Counted from the first letter of the stretch, positions 9,311 through 16,846 are shown. The stretch is DNA of 64,000 nt from Lachnospiraceae bacterium (GCA_017626095.1 JAGAJL010000010.1:1-64000); one strand, 5' to 3'. The notes: a model not told the origin generated them from the sequence alone. Program-made: numbers and translations.

Positions 9311-10165
9311 ATGAATCATAATATTGGAGTATATATCGCAAAGAAAAGAAGGGAACTTGGCCTAACACAGCAAAAATTAGCAGAGCAATTGAATGTTTCA
9401 TTTCAAGCTGTTTCAAAGTGGGAAAACGGAACAACAGTGCCTGACACATTATTACTGTCGCAATTGGCATCGGTTCTCAAAACATCAGTGGACACAATAG
9501 TTGGATATAAAGCCGTACCAATCACTGAATATGAAAAAAAGTATGAGGGTCAGGAATACTATTGGGGGATTGCACCTAATCGCCTATGCTATGAAATTAT
9601 GAAACTTAGGCCTCCTGTTAAGCCGTACAAAGTATTAGATATCGGTTGCGGAGAAGGAAAAGATGCCGTATTTTTAGCAAAAAACGGGTACATTGTTTCT
9701 GCATTCGATGCAGCAGAAAAGGGGTTGGAAAAAGCAAGGGAGTTAGCACGATTGCATCATGCGGATGTTAATTTTTTTCAAGCTGACATTAATGAATATG
9801 AGTTAAGTGAGGAGTATGATATCATTTTTTCGAGCGGAGTATTTCATTACCTTACACCGAATCGTAGAGAAAAGTTTATTCAGAACCTGAAAGAACATAC
9901 TACAATGCAAGGAATACATGCATTAAATGTATTTGTCAAAAAACCATTTATCGAAGTAGCGCCGGATAGTGAAGAAGCAGAATTACGAAATGAGCCTTGG
10001 TATTCCGGTGAACTGATGCGATATTATCATGATTGGATATTTCACAAATATGAAGAAGAAATTTTTGATTGTAATAGCGGTGGAATACCACATAAACATT
10101 GTATGAATAGAATGGTTGCAGAAAAGCTATCAGTTAAAGGAGGTGAGAACGATGGTATTGCCTGA
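9311..10165 (+). CDS. XRE regulator fused to a SAM methyltransferase
   Basis: A 284-residue fusion. Residues 7-62 form an XRE-type helix-turn-helix (LGLTQQKLAEQL, then VSFQAVSKWENG). Residues 78-280 form a class I methyltransferase with SAM-binding motif LDIGCGEGKD at about 115, most like TehB-type enzymes. AAGGAGGCTGCGCT precedes the ATG. It overlaps the next gene by 14 bases. A regulator that senses or methylates a small molecule is a reasonable inference; the substrate is unknown. Confidence 0.85.
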   Translation: MNHNIGVYIAKKRRELGLTQQKLAEQLNVSFQAVSKWENGTTVPDTLLLSQLASVLKTSVDTIVGYKAVPITEYEKKYEGQEYYWGIAPNRLCYEIMKLRPPVKPYKVLDIGCGEGKDAVFLAKNGYIVSAFDAAEKGLEKARELARLHHADVNFFQADINEYELSEEYDIIFSSGVFHYLTPNRREKFIQNLKEHTTMQGIHALNVFVKKPFIEVAPDSEEAELRNEPWYSGELMRYYHDWIFHKYEEEIFDCNSGGIPHKHCMNRMVAEKLSVKGGENDGIA

Positions 10166-10961
10166 TTATCATGTACATACAGCATACTCTCCCGATTCAA
10201 AGATGGAACCTGAGGAAGCTATTATTGCCGCAATTTCATCTGGAATTTCGGAAATCTGTTTTACGGAGCATATGGATTTGGGACATCATATGGAATCTTT
10301 TAACCGTGTTCCGGATTTTGAACGAATAGAAAATTCGATTTCGCAGTTGAGAAAGAAGTATCCGAAAATAAACATAGGAAAAGGAATTGAAGTAGGTTAC
10401 ATTTCAGATACTGCCAAACAAACTGCAGCAGTTTTGTCAGGACAGAATTTTGACTATGTTTTGCTGAGTACTCATTGTGTTGATGGGATTGATTGTTATG
10501 TTCCGGAATCTAAGCGGGACAGGGATAAGTTTACCGCTTACAAAAGATACCTCGAAACGGTATATGACTCCGTTATGGATGATAATCTTACGAAGTATTA
10601 CGATTGTATAAGTCATATTGGATATATAGCGAAATGTAACCATTATGAGGATAATGTATTTCCGTATCAGTTATTTCCGGAATTATTTGATGAGATATTG
10701 AGTGAAGTAATCAAACGAGGAAAAGGGATTGAAGTAAATACTTCGGGAATAAACAGAGCGGGACATGTTTTGCCGCATCCAAGCATTATTCGTCGTTATC
10801 GTGAATTAGGTGGACGGATTATCACAATTGGTTCGGATGCGCATAAACCTCAAAATGTAGGTGCATACATTAAAGATGCTATTGATATTATTGCACAAGC
10901 TGGATTTCAAGAAATTACATTATTTAAAAACCGAGAACCGAGTTTTATCAGTATATTATAG
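10152..10961 (+). CDS. PHP-domain phosphoesterase (histidinol-phosphatase-like)
   Basis: A 269-residue metal-dependent phosphoesterase. The start at 10152 is chosen because a near-perfect AGGAGGTGA sits 6 bases upstream; an earlier ATG at 10116 has no good site. The PHP motifs are DYHVHTAYSPDS at the N-terminus, CFTEHMD at about 45, STHCVDG at about 105, and GSDAHKP near 225. There is no histidine operon nearby, so a role in histidine synthesis is unlikely. Coupling to the methyltransferase gene suggests a shared small-molecule pathway. Confidence 0.85.
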   Translation: MVLPDYHVHTAYSPDSKMEPEEAIIAAISSGISEICFTEHMDLGHHMESFNRVPDFERIENSISQLRKKYPKINIGKGIEVGYISDTAKQTAAVLSGQNFDYVLLSTHCVDGIDCYVPESKRDRDKFTAYKRYLETVYDSVMDDNLTKYYDCISHIGYIAKCNHYEDNVFPYQLFPELFDEILSEVIKRGKGIEVNTSGINRAGHVLPHPSIIRRYRELGGRIITIGSDAHKPQNVGAYIKDAIDIIAQAGFQEITLFKNREPSFISIL

Positions 10962-11053
10962 GTATAAGAGGTTCGATGCTTTGGAATTACAAGTGAATCA
11001 TCGAAAAAATATTGCATAAATATATCTATTTGCATATAATAAATGTTAACAGA

Positions 11054-11097
11054 ACCCAACACGCCTCTCAACGATGCGGACCATGTTGGGTCTTTTT
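11054..11097 (+). terminator. Intrinsic terminator
   Basis: ACCCAACA (11054-11061) pairs with TGTTGGGT (11084-11091), followed by CTTTTT. It ends the XRE-PHP transcript. Confidence 0.75.
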
Positions 11098-11126
11098 AAA
11101 TTGTGTCAGCAGTGCTGACACAATTT
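11098..11126. repeat. Perfect 29-base palindrome
   Basis: Fourteen bases (AAATTGTGTCAGCA) repeat exactly inverted around a single G at 11112. It lies directly after the terminator and about 45 bases before the leader RNA promoter. It may be an operator or an additional hairpin. Confidence 0.7.
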
Positions 11127-11172
11127 AGCTGTTATCTTCGAAATGTATTCTATATAAAACGGTGTTTTGAAT

Positions 11173-11202
11173 TTGACGTAGAAACATATTTTGCTATATA
11201 CT
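11173..11202 (+). promoter_or_regulatory. Promoter of the DUF3644 leader RNA
   Basis: TTGACG at 11173-11178, an 18-base spacer, and TATACT at 11197-11202. Transcription would start near 11209, about 120 bases before the DUF3644 start codon. Confidence 0.6.
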
Positions 11203-11208
11203 GAGAAT

Positions 11209-11288
11209 AGTTGAGCATTATCGTTATTACTTGGGCTGGTCAGAAGACCCGGGTCCACCATCCGGCGGGTAAGACACCCGCCTTTTAT
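11209..11288 (+). ncRNA. Structured leader RNA ending in a terminator, upstream of DUF3644
   Basis: About 80 bases. A first hairpin has GGTC-AGAA-GACC (11238-11249). A self-complementary ACCCGGGT and a GTCCACCATCC segment follow. The last hairpin, GGCGGGT (11264-11270) with ACCCGCC (11276-11282), runs into TTTT. This is an intrinsic terminator before the gene, so the RNA is either a free small RNA or an attenuator for DUF3644. I do not recognise it as a known riboswitch. Confidence 0.5.
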
Positions 11289-11329
11289 TCTAGATAGGCA
11301 CTAAGTAACATAAGAAAGGATATACATAA

Positions 11330-12310
11330 ATGCAAAGTATTCAGGACAAGTTAGTTGAAAAATCCAAAGAAGCCTTTTGCATGGCGATAGAATTATATAA
11401 TAAGCCAACGATAAAGTATCGTGTGGAAGGTTTTGCGCTTTTCATATGCAATGCATGGGAACTTATGCTGAAGGCGCATATGATAAAGACAATGGGCGAG
11501 AATAGTATTTATTACAAAGATAATCCGCAGAGAACACTATCTTTGGAAAATTGTGTGCAGAAAGTTTTTACCAACAATAAAGACCCGCTTCGTATCAATT
11601 TAGAAAAAATTATTGAACTAAGAAATACCAGTACGCATTTTATTACTGAAGAGTATGAAATGGTATATGTTCCCTTGTTTCAGTCCTGCGTTTTAAATTA
11701 TAACGAGAAAATGATGGTGTTTCACAATGTGGATATGACTGCTGTGGTTCCACAAAACTTTTTGACATTATCCATAAGCATGAAAGCCCTCGACGAGTCC
11801 GAAATAATTGCGAAATATCCGGAAGAAATTGCAAATAAACTCTTGGTTGCAAATGATTCTATTGCTGATATGATAAATTCGCACAATGACAAATTTGCCA
11901 TTAAGATTGAGCATCACCATTTCATTACAAAAGATAAAGCTAAAGCAACATCGCTTGTCGGAATTGATAATTCCGCTGATGCCAAGGTGAAAATAGTGAA
12001 GGAACTGAAAGACCCTAATGTAACGCACAAATACAGTACAACGAGTTGCGTTGCAGAAATAGGTGCCCGATTAAACCGACTTGGAATTACATTGAGGTAC
12101 GGTGAGGAGACAAAGCGTTTTAACACATACCATTTCAACTTGTTTTGTAAATATTATGGAATAAAAGAGAACCCCAAGTTCTGTTATCAACATCAGTTGA
12201 CTCACACATATGGTTACAGTATACAGACCATAGATTTTATTGTAGAAGAAATAAAAAAAGATCCTGATAACATTATTCAGAATCTTAAAGAGTATTTGGC
12301 AAAAAAATAA
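11330..12310 (+). CDS. DUF3644 protein with HEPN-like Rx4H motif
   Basis: A 326-residue protein resembling DUF3644 (PF12358). The N-terminal helical region (about 10-125) contains R98-NTST-H103, which fits the Rx4-6H motif of HEPN ribonucleases. The middle (about 185-210) is Lys-rich, and the C-terminal 110 residues include a likely helix-turn-helix (VAEIGARLNRLGI). AGAAAGGA precedes the ATG. It lies alone between two structured RNAs in an integrated element, which suggests an RNA-controlled toxin or abortive-infection role. That role is inferred; only the family and motif are seen. Confidence 0.8.
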   Translation: MQSIQDKLVEKSKEAFCMAIELYNKPTIKYRVEGFALFICNAWELMLKAHMIKTMGENSIYYKDNPQRTLSLENCVQKVFTNNKDPLRINLEKIIELRNTSTHFITEEYEMVYVPLFQSCVLNYNEKMMVFHNVDMTAVVPQNFLTLSISMKALDESEIIAKYPEEIANKLLVANDSIADMINSHNDKFAIKIEHHHFITKDKAKATSLVGIDNSADAKVKIVKELKDPNVTHKYSTTSCVAEIGARLNRLGITLRYGEETKRFNTYHFNLFCKYYGIKENPKFCYQHQLTHTYGYSIQTIDFIVEEIKKDPDNIIQNLKEYLAKK

Positions 12311-12393
12311 GCTAACCCCAGGGGCAAAGGAATTCTCAGTCTTACGACTTACTCCCATTCGGGAACCCAGCCTTATCCTTCACGAGTTAACTT
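12302..12393 (-). ncRNA. Candidate small RNA convergent with DUF3644
   Basis: About 92 bases on the minus strand. Its 5' end AAGTTAACTC pairs perfectly (two G-U) with GGGTTAGCTT at its 3' end, followed by ATTTTTTT, so the terminator stem closes the whole molecule. Inside, AAGGA pairs with TCCTT, and two tetraloop hairpins follow: TCCC-GAAT-GGGA and AGTC-GTAA-GACT. No open frame is apparent. It is tail-to-tail with DUF3644 and its terminator tract overlaps that gene's stop region. I do not recognise an Rfam class. Confidence 0.65.
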
Positions 12394-12399
12394 ATTTAT

Positions 12400-12427
12400 A
12401 TTATAACATACGTAAATGAATTGTCAA
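12400..12427 (-). promoter_or_regulatory. Consensus promoter of the convergent small RNA
   Basis: On the minus strand a perfect TTGACA (12427-12422), a 16-base spacer and a perfect TATAAT (12405-12400). The expected start is near 12393. No protein gene follows it on this strand. Confidence 0.8.
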
Positions 12428-12540
12428 TTATACAGGAGAAAATTGTTCGATTTCAATTAAAATTGGGACACTTTGGGGGACTGCTCATGGATAGAGTGCT
12501 TTCCTCCTTGATTTTACTTCTGTTTGTGAGCCATCCCGAA

Positions 12541-12565
12541 TTCGATCCCCGTCTCGCGCTCTTTT
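12541..12565 (+). other. attR, right attachment site
   Basis: Identical over 25 bases to the tRNA-Gly 3' end at 7210-7234. It is not part of a tRNA here: the upstream bases do not continue the cloverleaf. It marks the right end of the element. Confidence 0.85.
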
Positions 12566-12570
12566 TATTT

Positions 12571-12608
12571 CCCGGAAACCCTTGTAAAATGGGCGTTCCG
12601 GGATTTTT
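12571..12608 (+). terminator. Terminator after attR
   Basis: CCCGGAA (12571-12577) pairs with TTCCGGG (12596-12602), followed by ATTTTT. It was probably the original terminator behind the tRNA-Gly end, now displaced by the element. The layout mirrors the one after attL. Confidence 0.7.
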
Positions 12609-12611
12609 AAT

Positions 12612-12652
12612 TTTGTGAAAAGGTGGGTACAGTTGGGGACAGTGGCCCCAAG
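12612..12652 (-). pseudogene. Remnant of the 3' end of a second integrase
   Basis: The bases after the attR terminator resemble the 3' end of the intact integrase gene at 7285-7325 with an 11-base deletion. On the minus strand both contain ACTGTCCCCAA and then TGT-CCCA-CTTTTCA. It supports an older related element in the same site. Confidence 0.5.
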
Positions 12653-12837
12653 CATATGAAATATGCCTGAAAATAGTGATTTGAGATATTCAGAATTCCA
12701 CATAGTTATTTAATGATTGCAAAATATAGAATCAAAATTAAAAACGGAAAACTCGCTGATAAATTATTAATACGGTGTTATACTACTAATAAATAAAAAA
12801 TAAAAACATCAAAAACGTTTATAAAATGGAGGCGTTC

Positions 12838-13992
12838 ATGAAACTTCTTCGTATTACAGCGGAAGGATTACCGCTATTTAAGGAAAAGCTGGATTTGATT
12901 TTTTTTGCGCAACAGAGAGTCGCAGAAGAACAAAAGAATATTCTGTATCCATTATTTTCAAATATTTATTTGAATTCTGCAACTGGATTTATAGGTATCA
13001 ATGCATCCGGAAAAACCTCGGTTTTAAAGGTTATTCTGCTTGCTTTAGAAATAATCAATAATGAGCCGATTAACCATATTGAGACCAGAGATATATTGGG
13101 AGATGCAAAAGAGGTCAAATTAAATATGTATTTCTTTTCCAGAAAGACAAATGAAATTTGTCGGTTGGAAACAATTATTGCATCCAGACAGAGTAAGTCA
13201 GAAGGGACAAATTACAGTATTGTCTCAGAGTTTTTATGGAAAAAGAATGTAGATGAAGTGATTACCCGCAAGGCAATGCTCGATTTTGAGGGAAAAGAGC
13301 CGGTAATAATCAGGAGCAGTCAGGAGGAATTTTTATCTGATGATGTGAGTATCATGATTGCCAGAAATAAAAAGACGAAGGAACACGTGCGTATTGTAAA
13401 TCTCTTAAAATATACGAATGAAAATGTTCTTCCATTCTCAGAAGATATACCTGCAGAGGTTATTACATTTTTGGATCCAACAATCGAGAGACTACATTTT
13501 GATGAAAAGGATAAAAAGACATTAATCCATCTGAAATTCAAAGGGAAAGAGGAAATTATTCTTAACAATCCAGCGGAATTGAATAATTATCTTTCTTCAG
13601 GTACGGTAAAAGGAATGATTACATTTACCTTAGCACAAGAAGTGTTGCAAAATGGTGGATATATTGTTGTGGATGAAGTTGAAAACCATTTCAATAAAGA
13701 AATCGTTACAACACTGATGCGTTTCTTCATGGACAGCAAGTTGAATAAAAATGGTGGCACACTTATTTTTTCTACACATTATCCGGAATTGCTTGATGAA
13801 TATGATCGCAATGATAGTATATTCATTACCAGAAATTGCAATGGTATCACAGTAGAAAATCTATCTAATATACTAAAAAGAAATGATATCAAGAAGAGTG
13901 ATGCATACCAAAGCGGTTTTCTTGAAGGTACGACTCCGACATATGAGGCATATATGCAACTAAAGAAGAGTATCGCCGCCTCCCTTGCATAG
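12838..13992 (+). CDS. AAA family ATPase (OLD/AAA_15-like)
   Basis: A 384-residue single-ATPase protein. The start at 12838 is preferred over 12826 because GGAGG lies 5 bases before it. Walker A GINASGKTS is at about 52, Walker B IVVDEVENHF at about 280, and a FSTHYPELLDE motif follows. The architecture matches ABC-type ATPases encoded with a small nuclease-like partner in defence loci. The partner downstream is broken, so the system may be inactive. Confidence 0.8.
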   Translation: MKLLRITAEGLPLFKEKLDLIFFAQQRVAEEQKNILYPLFSNIYLNSATGFIGINASGKTSVLKVILLALEIINNEPINHIETRDILGDAKEVKLNMYFFSRKTNEICRLETIIASRQSKSEGTNYSIVSEFLWKKNVDEVITRKAMLDFEGKEPVIIRSSQEEFLSDDVSIMIARNKKTKEHVRIVNLLKYTNENVLPFSEDIPAEVITFLDPTIERLHFDEKDKKTLIHLKFKGKEEIILNNPAELNNYLSSGTVKGMITFTLAQEVLQNGGYIVVDEVENHFNKEIVTTLMRFFMDSKLNKNGGTLIFSTHYPELLDEYDRNDSIFITRNCNGITVENLSNILKRNDIKKSDAYQSGFLEGTTPTYEAYMQLKKSIAASLA

Positions 13993-14001
13993 GAGATGCC
14001 T

Positions 14002-14220
14002 ATGGAATTAGCAAAATATAAGGCATGTATCTGCGAGGGTGCAGCTGAAAATGCTATCATGGATATACTTCTGGATTATGGGCTTCTGATTTTTTCCCGT
14101 GAAGAGATGATTGAGGAAGAAGTGATTCGTTGCAGGGCTTACAAAAAGTTTATGGTGAATTATCCGATGTATGTCGTTGGTGTGAAGTTATGTGCATTTT
14201 CGCCAAGAGAAATGACATAA
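14002..14220 (+). pseudogene. Truncated partner of the AAA ATPase
   Basis: Seventy-two codons starting 9 bases after the ATPase stop, with AGGAGA upstream. The N-terminal part (KYKACICEGAAENAIMDI and a REEM-EEEVIRCR segment) looks like the start of the roughly 200-residue TOPRIM-like partner often paired with such ATPases. After about residue 46 the sequence changes character and ends early, so a deletion probably joined it to unrelated sequence. Confidence 0.5.
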
Positions 14221-14396
14221 GTAATATATTGGATGAATTAATTTGTGACAACAGTGTTGACACAAGAAAGTATATGTTTGGTGTTTTGGAAGCTTTTGTG
14301 CGTTTTGGAAATAAAAGTGTAAGGGCAACAGCGACTGAAATGAAGCGTTTAGTTCTATTTACGGAGGCACAGTTTGATGAAAATAGTTATGCTTAA
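14130..14396 (+). pseudogene. Fragment of an unidentified gene
   Basis: An 88-codon frame overlapping the truncated partner in another frame. From about residue 7 onward (VYGELSDVC, then ISNILDELI and MKRLVLF) it reads like a real protein end. I recognise no family. It stops inside the start of the next gene. It is probably the C-terminal end of a gene whose front was lost in the same deletion. Confidence 0.35.
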
Positions 14397-15075
14397 TGGA
14401 CAAAATCATAAAGGAAGTACTTATCATATTGGTCGTCTTATCGCGGATAAAATCGAGGGAGAAAATGAGATTACGGAATTCTTTTTTCCAAGAGATTTGA
14501 ATCATTTTTGTGCAGGATGTTATAAGTGTATTGAAGATGTATCGTTGTGTCCTTTTTATTCTGAAAAAAAGAAGATTCTTGATGCAATAGATACGGCAGA
14601 TATTCTTATTGTTACTACGCCGACTTATTGTATGCATATGTCAGCGCCGCTCAAGTCATTCTTTGATTTGACCTTTGATATGTGGATGTCTCACAGGCCG
14701 ATGAAATCAATGTTTAGTAAGAAGGCGGTTATTGTATCTACATCGGCAGGAGCCGGGGTAAAATCGGCAATGAAGGATGTTGAAGATTGCTTGTTCTATA
14801 TGGGGGTACCAAAGATAATCAAATATGGTATGGCAGTTCAGGCTATGAATTGGGATGGCGTTGCAGCGGATAAGAAAAAATTAATAGAAAAAAAAGCAGA
14901 TATAATAGCTAAGAAACTGTGTTCTAAAACAAAACCATCCGTAGGAATAAAGACAAGATTTATGTTTCATATGATGGGAATGATGCAGAAAAAGGGATGG
15001 AATTCTTCACCGGTTGAGACAGAGTATTGGAAAGAAAATGATTGGCTTGATGGAAAGAGGCCATGGGATGTATAA
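14377..15075 (+). CDS. Flavodoxin-like NAD(P)H-dependent FMN reductase
   Basis: A 232-residue flavodoxin-fold oxidoreductase. The ATG at 14377 has GGAGG 9 bases upstream. The N-terminal MKIVMLNGQNHKGST is the FMN phosphate loop, CAGCYKC is the Cys motif common in this iron-flavoprotein-like family, and TPTYCMHMSAPLKSFFD is the flavin-binding segment. It likely acts in the cytoplasm as a small-molecule reductase. The electron acceptor is unknown. Confidence 0.85.
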   Translation: MKIVMLNGQNHKGSTYHIGRLIADKIEGENEITEFFFPRDLNHFCAGCYKCIEDVSLCPFYSEKKKILDAIDTADILIVTTPTYCMHMSAPLKSFFDLTFDMWMSHRPMKSMFSKKAVIVSTSAGAGVKSAMKDVEDCLFYMGVPKIIKYGMAVQAMNWDGVAADKKKLIEKKADIIAKKLCSKTKPSVGIKTRFMFHMMGMMQKKGWNSSPVETEYWKENDWLDGKRPWDV

Positions 15076-15142
15076 GTGATAGTCTTATTGGATCTTCGTA
15101 ATGTTTGTGTGATAGTAAAGTGAACTTTGATTACTTCTTTTA

Positions 15143-15182
15143 AAATGATACACTTGACAAAAAAGTGTATCATTTGTACAAT
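15143..15182 (+). promoter_or_regulatory. Promoter overlapped by the antitoxin operator
   Basis: A perfect 13-base inverted repeat (AAATGATACACTT at 15143-15155, AAGTGTATCATTT at 15163-15175) covers the -35 box and spacer of a TTGACA (15154-15159), 17-base, TACAAT (15177-15182) promoter. This is the layout expected for autorepression by the downstream HTH antitoxin. Confidence 0.8.
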
Positions 15183-15213
15183 GTAGAAAAACTACAGAAA
15201 GGAGAAGGTATAC

Positions 15214-15585
15214 ATGATCCCCATGGGCAATATAATTGCTCAGAGACTTCATGAAGTAGTGTTAGAAGGGGAACTTGGTATTGATTACACATTTGCTGGA
15301 GATCGCGATAAAAATATTGCTCTTCGTAGAAAATATAAAGTAAACGATGCTAAGATGAAGGAAATACTTTTGGAGATTTCGGAAACACATTATATAAAAA
15401 GTGAACCTAGTACAAATGTTAATCATCCAGATGATGTAGTGCATGTGTTTAAAATTCAAAAAGAGTTGATGCCTAAATTTGAAGAATCTTCTAGCTATGT
15501 AAATGTCTGCATATATGTAAAGATTACATGGCCAGATGGTAAAGAACCAATGTTTATCATTTCATTTCATGAAGATGAAGAGTAG
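15214..15585 (+). CDS. MqsR-family toxin (RNase-like)
   Basis: A 123-residue protein preceded by AAAGGAGAAGG. The C-terminal two thirds matches the MqsR pattern: a helix, then LLEISETHYIKSEPS, a linker, and strands VNVCIYVKIT and MFIISFHEDEE. MqsR toxins are ribosome-independent or ribosome-linked mRNA interferases with a RelE-like fold. It is first in the operon, before a zinc-ribbon HTH antitoxin, the same order as mqsRA. Assignment rests on pattern similarity read by eye. Confidence 0.7.
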   Translation: MIPMGNIIAQRLHEVVLEGELGIDYTFAGDRDKNIALRRKYKVNDAKMKEILLEISETHYIKSEPSTNVNHPDDVVHVFKIQKELMPKFEESSSYVNVCIYVKITWPDGKEPMFIISFHEDEE

Positions 15586-15656
15586 GATTTAATTATCAAA
15601 TTGAGAATCAGATAAAACAAAATACGACAATAATATATAATCTGTGGAGTTGTTAT

Positions 15657-15749
15657 ATGGAAGCAACTTCATGGATTGATATATTCAAAAATAGAGAATA
15701 TAAGAAACGTAAACAAGTAAAAAGGAAAAGCAAGGAGAAGGAACAATGA
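15657..15749 (+). CDS. Small basic 30-residue peptide between toxin and antitoxin
   Basis: A short frame starting at an ATG with GGAG 7 bases upstream and ending in ATGA, so its stop overlaps the antitoxin start. Sixteen of the last 20 residues are Lys, Arg, Gln or Glu. It may be a leader that couples antitoxin translation, a degraded gene, or a true peptide. No homologue is recognised. Confidence 0.4.
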   Translation: MEATSWIDIFKNREYKKRKQVKRKSKEKEQ

Positions 15750-16747
15750 GTGCGGGAAAGAGAGAACTTTTATGCAGTAAATGTTGTAAAAGAGTTTCAT
15801 ATCATATTTTCAAACGCCCTGCAAAAACAATAATTAAAGATATTGAAATTGAGTATGAAGAGTATTATGGCTTATGTGATGAGTGTCAGTCTGAAATTTA
15901 TGTTCCTGGATTAGATGACAGGAATGAGGATGTAATTGAAGAAGAGTTCCGAAAGAAGAAAGATTTAATAACGATTTCTGATATTAAAAAAATACTTGAA
16001 AAATATAATGTTGAAAAAAGACCATTATCTAAATTATTGGGATTTGGAGAACTTACAATAACAAGATATATTGATGGACAGTTACCTTCAGCTAAATACT
16101 CAGATATTCTATTGGAAGTATCAAGAGATGAGCAAAAGATGAAGGAATACGTTGAAGCAAATAAAGAGAAAGTTTCTGCAGTGGCTTTAAATAAAGTAAT
16201 AAGAGCAATTGAAAAGTGTGAAGTAGAAAAGAAATATGATAATTCTGCTGAAAAGATTGCTTTATATATAATAAGCTCTGGAAGAGAAATTACGAATCTT
16301 TTTTTACAAAAAATTTTATACTATGTGAAAGCAATAAGTGAATTATTTGAAGGGAAATCCATAATTATGGAACCATGTGAAGCATGGAAATTTGGTCCGG
16401 TATTTCCGTCTGTTTATGAAAAATACAGAGAGTTCGGTAAGCAGGAAATAGAAATTAGTTTATCTAAAGAATATGTTAATGGATTGCTTACAAAACAGGA
16501 AAAACAAGTTACTGATTATGTAATGAATACATTTGGAATATACAATGCATGGTTTTTGAAGGATTTAACACATCACGAAGAGCCATGGATAGCGGCCAGA
16601 AAAGGATTGTCAGAGGATGATGCAAGCAGGAACTTGATGGACGAAGAAATCATTTCACATTATTTTGCGAAAATAAATGAAAAGTATGATTTAAAAACGG
16701 TAGTTGGTGTAGAAGCGTATATCAACGATATGAAAAAAGAAATGTAA
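15746..16747 (+). CDS. MqsA-like antitoxin with Panacea (SocA-like) domain
   Basis: A 333-residue protein with three parts. Residues 1-52 form a zinc ribbon with Cys at 10, 13, 44 and 47, as in MqsA. Residues 75-135 contain an XRE-like helix-turn-helix (LSKLLGFGELTITRYIDG). Residues 165-310 resemble the SocA-like Panacea domain, including the WKFGPVFPSVYEKYREF core motif. The ribbon and Panacea would neutralise the toxin and the HTH would bind the operator at 15143-15175. It overlaps the small peptide by 4 bases. Confidence 0.85.
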   Translation: MSAGKRELLCSKCCKRVSYHIFKRPAKTIIKDIEIEYEEYYGLCDECQSEIYVPGLDDRNEDVIEEEFRKKKDLITISDIKKILEKYNVEKRPLSKLLGFGELTITRYIDGQLPSAKYSDILLEVSRDEQKMKEYVEANKEKVSAVALNKVIRAIEKCEVEKKYDNSAEKIALYIISSGREITNLFLQKILYYVKAISELFEGKSIIMEPCEAWKFGPVFPSVYEKYREFGKQEIEISLSKEYVNGLLTKQEKQVTDYVMNTFGIYNAWFLKDLTHHEEPWIAARKGLSEDDASRNLMDEEIISHYFAKINEKYDLKTVVGVEAYINDMKKEM

Positions 16748-16812
16748 ATATGTATGTTCTTTCCATTTCGTACAACAAAAATACCATTTCGTGTAAAAAA
16801 ATATTAATTTAT

Positions 16813-16846
16813 AAAAATCTCATCTATAATAGTAGATGAGATTTTT
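16813..16846. terminator. Bidirectional terminator after the toxin-antitoxin operon
   Basis: A perfect 14-base inverted repeat, AAAAATCTCATCTA with TAGATGAGATTTTT, around a 6-base loop. The A/T ends supply a T-tract on both strands. Confidence 0.75.

Larger units (their letters stand above)
7235..12565. mobile_element. Integrated element in tRNA-Gly(GCC), about 5.3 kb
   Basis: Bounded by the 25-base att repeats. Contents are a tyrosine integrase (minus strand), a hairpin-rich control region, an XRE-methyltransferase gene, a PHP phosphoesterase gene, a leader RNA, a DUF3644 gene and a convergent small RNA. I see no conjugation, capsid or replication genes, so it is a small integrative island that may depend on a helper. 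Confidence 0.8.

Noticed and set aside
10152-10961. Calling the PHP protein a histidine biosynthesis enzyme
   Set aside because: No histidine genes are nearby and PHP enzymes have many phosphoester substrates.
12302-12393. Reading the convergent RNA as SRP RNA, 5S rRNA, a tRNA or a TnpB guide RNA
   Set aside because: It lacks the SRP GGAA tetraloop region, 5S motifs and a T-arm, and there is no TnpB gene next to it.
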